IMG/VR virus record: IMGVR_UViG_3300017767_000077 | Coordinates: 1 to 29,503 of that record | Source of the DNA: a virus | DNA length: 29,503 nt | Reading direction: 5' to 3' (one strand) | Shown: one piece after another, positions 28,450 through 29,503 of the stretch | How the letters are laid out: each line of letters begins with the position of its first letter | Numbering within the stretch: position 1 is the stretch's first letter | The notes under the pieces: generated by a model | Seen by the model: only the letters and a program-made list of their open reading frames with translations | What the model was told of the DNA's origin: nothing | Database searches by the model: none | Position numbers and translations under genes: made by a program

Positions 28450-29073
28450 ATGAAAGCAACAGATATGTTAAACAAAGTAAAAGAGGTACTTGGGGTAGAG
28501 TTATCCGAAGCACCTGTAGAAGTAAAGTTGGCTCAAGCCGAACTTGAAAACGGTGCAATTATTGAAAGTGAAAACTTTGAAGCAGGAGCAGAAGTGTTTA
28601 TTGTTACCGAAGATGAGAAAGTAGCACTACCAGAAGGTGAGTACAAACTTATAGACGGAGAAACTTTAATTGTTGAAGAAGAAGGTATTATAGCTTCTAT
28701 TGGTGCAGTTGAAGAAGCGCCAGAAGAAGAAGTAGAAGCCGAAGAAGAACCTAAAGAAGAAATGGGTTATGCTACTAAAGAAGAGCTTCAAGAAGTAAAA
28801 GAAATGGTTGAAGAAATTAAAGCTATACTTTTACCTAAAAAAGAAGAAGAAATGGCTGAAGATACGGTATCTGAAACTTCTGTCAAGTCTGAAGAGACAA
28901 CTACTAAAACTGTTTATGCTGAAAAAGAAGAATTAAGCGAAGTAAGCGAACCAGTACAAAAGGTTACTCATAACCCTGAAAAAGAAAACAAACCTAACCT
29001 AAACTTGTATAAACAAAAAAGAACTAATACAACTTTAGATAGAGTGTTAAATAAAATATCAAATATAAAATAA
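28450..29073 (+). CDS. Capsid scaffold-like acidic protein
   Basis: A 207-residue protein. The N-terminal domain has VKLAQAELENGAIIESENFE, GAEVFIVTEDEKVALPEGEY, then KLIDGETLIVEEEGIIASIG. A very acidic linker follows (EEAPEEEVEAEEEPKEEMGY), then a helical segment (EELQEVKEMVEEIKAILLPK), a Ser/Thr/Glu stretch, and a basic C-terminus with TLDRVLNKISN. I know the KLxxGxxIExxxFExGxEVFIV-x-D block from proteins just upstream of the major capsid gene in flavobacterial phages. Acidic middle plus basic C-terminus fits a scaffolding protein that is removed by the protease. Confidence 0.65.
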   Translation: MKATDMLNKVKEVLGVELSEAPVEVKLAQAELENGAIIESENFEAGAEVFIVTEDEKVALPEGEYKLIDGETLIVEEEGIIASIGAVEEAPEEEVEAEEEPKEEMGYATKEELQEVKEMVEEIKAILLPKKEEEMAEDTVSETSVKSEETTTKTVYAEKEELSEVSEPVQKVTHNPEKENKPNLNLYKQKRTNTTLDRVLNKISNIK

Positions 29074-29080
29074 ATAAAAA

Positions 29081-29488
29081 ATGTCAACAACAATAACAAC
29101 TTCAAATGATGTGTTGAGAGCAAGATCAAAGCAAGAAACTTTGACTACTACTCAAGATATTCCTGTAAATAAAGCGGGTACTGAATTTAATATAGCAACA
29201 GACGCTAAAGTAATGACTTTACCAGCTATTACATCTGAAAATATTGGAATGGAATTTACATTTCGTAATACAGGTGCTGACGGTAACAACATTATTACTA
29301 TTTCACCTGCTGCAACAGATGCTATTCACGGTACTGTAGGTTCAGTATCTTCTGGCGGTGTAGATAATAAAGATTGGATAAACACAAAAGCAACTGCAAA
29401 TAAAGGCGATTGGTGTACACTAAAAGCTGTAGCACTTACTGACTGGTATTTAACTGGTGGTGATGGTGTATGGGCAAGTGAATCGTAA
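29081..29488 (+). CDS. Head decoration-like/structural protein
   Basis: A 135-residue beta-rich protein, MSTTITTSNDVLRARSKQET followed by GTEFNIATDAKVMTLPAITS, FTFRNTGADGNNIITISPAA and GDWCTLKAVALTDWYLTGGD. Low charge, no membrane helix or coiled coil. The LPAITSxNIGMxFTFRNTGADGNNIITIxP pattern is similar in make-up to fibre and decoration proteins. Between a scaffold-like gene and the expected capsid gene, a decoration (or capsid-stabilising) role is likely. The window ends 15 bases later. Confidence 0.55.
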   Translation: MSTTITTSNDVLRARSKQETLTTTQDIPVNKAGTEFNIATDAKVMTLPAITSENIGMEFTFRNTGADGNNIITISPAATDAIHGTVGSVSSGGVDNKDWINTKATANKGDWCTLKAVALTDWYLTGGDGVWASES

Positions 29489-29503
29489 TAAATAAACTTA
29501 TAA

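Noticed and set aside
1-29503. Direct terminal repeats that would show a complete circular genome
   Set aside because: The first and last few dozen bases do not match, and needed head genes are missing.
1-29503. tRNA genes, CRISPR arrays, integrase or insertion sequences
   Set aside because: I found no cloverleaf with a T-loop motif, no spaced direct repeats, and no integrase or transposase motif in any of the coding frames.

Overview
The window is a visibly AT-rich stretch of a tailed bacteriophage genome (siphovirus-like, with a long-tail gene set). The host is most likely a Bacteroidota/Flavobacteriia bacterium, probably marine. Reasons: every gene is on the + strand, packed with ATGA/TAATG overlaps; starts are preceded by A/T-rich leaders without clear Shine-Dalgarno sequences; and many proteins match families I know from flavobacterial phages (XkdF-like prohead protease, DUF6712-like connector, DUF3127-like SSB, DnaB-like helicase, DUF6378). 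I see no integrase, repressor or other lysogeny gene, and no tRNA or CRISPR array. The window opens inside a gene and stops just before where a major capsid protein would be expected. No portal is seen either, so it is probably a cut from a larger or circularly permuted genome.

Layout. (1) 1-5785: end of the head/connector genes, receptor-binding or fibre-like proteins (960-3260), a lysis block (3260-5055: small membrane proteins, a 25-residue CDGSH-like peptide, an M15 peptidase endolysin, a 3-TM holin), then small genes and NinG. A terminator closes this block at 5814-5841. (2) 5891-9400, behind a putative promoter: ERF annealing protein, DUF3127-like SSB, DnaB-like helicase, a sigma-like protein and small hypothetical genes. 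(3) 9454-16561, behind a second copy of the promoter-like motif: DUF6378 protein, a four-gene set that looks like a DNA base hypermodification cassette (SGNH-like protein, amino acid:DNA transferase-like protein, fold-type-II PLP enzyme, thymidylate synthase/hydroxymethylase homologue), MazG, RecE-like exonuclease, a DnaA domain IV-like protein, and small and large terminase. (4) 16575-17248: a third copy of the motif, a 45-residue monocistronic gene between promoter and terminator, two small genes, and another terminator. (5) 17282-29488: tail assembly chaperone with a probable -1 programmed frameshift, tail completion proteins, an Ig-like-repeat structural protein, distal tail and large baseplate proteins, tape measure, prohead protease, two tandem paralogues of the protease C-terminal domain, a scaffold-like protein and a decoration-like protein.

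How it works together. Blocks 2 and 3 supply replication, recombination (exonuclease plus annealing protein plus SSB), nucleotide-pool control and probably a modified base. Terminase packages DNA into heads made from block 5 and the missing capsid genes; block 1 provides connectors, host recognition and lysis. The most interesting features are the candidate hypermodification cassette (9847-13189), whose hydroxymethylase has Asp where thymidylate synthase has its dUMP-selecting Asn, the tiny CDGSH-like peptide, and the frameshifting chaperone. All family names come from reading motifs; no database search was run.
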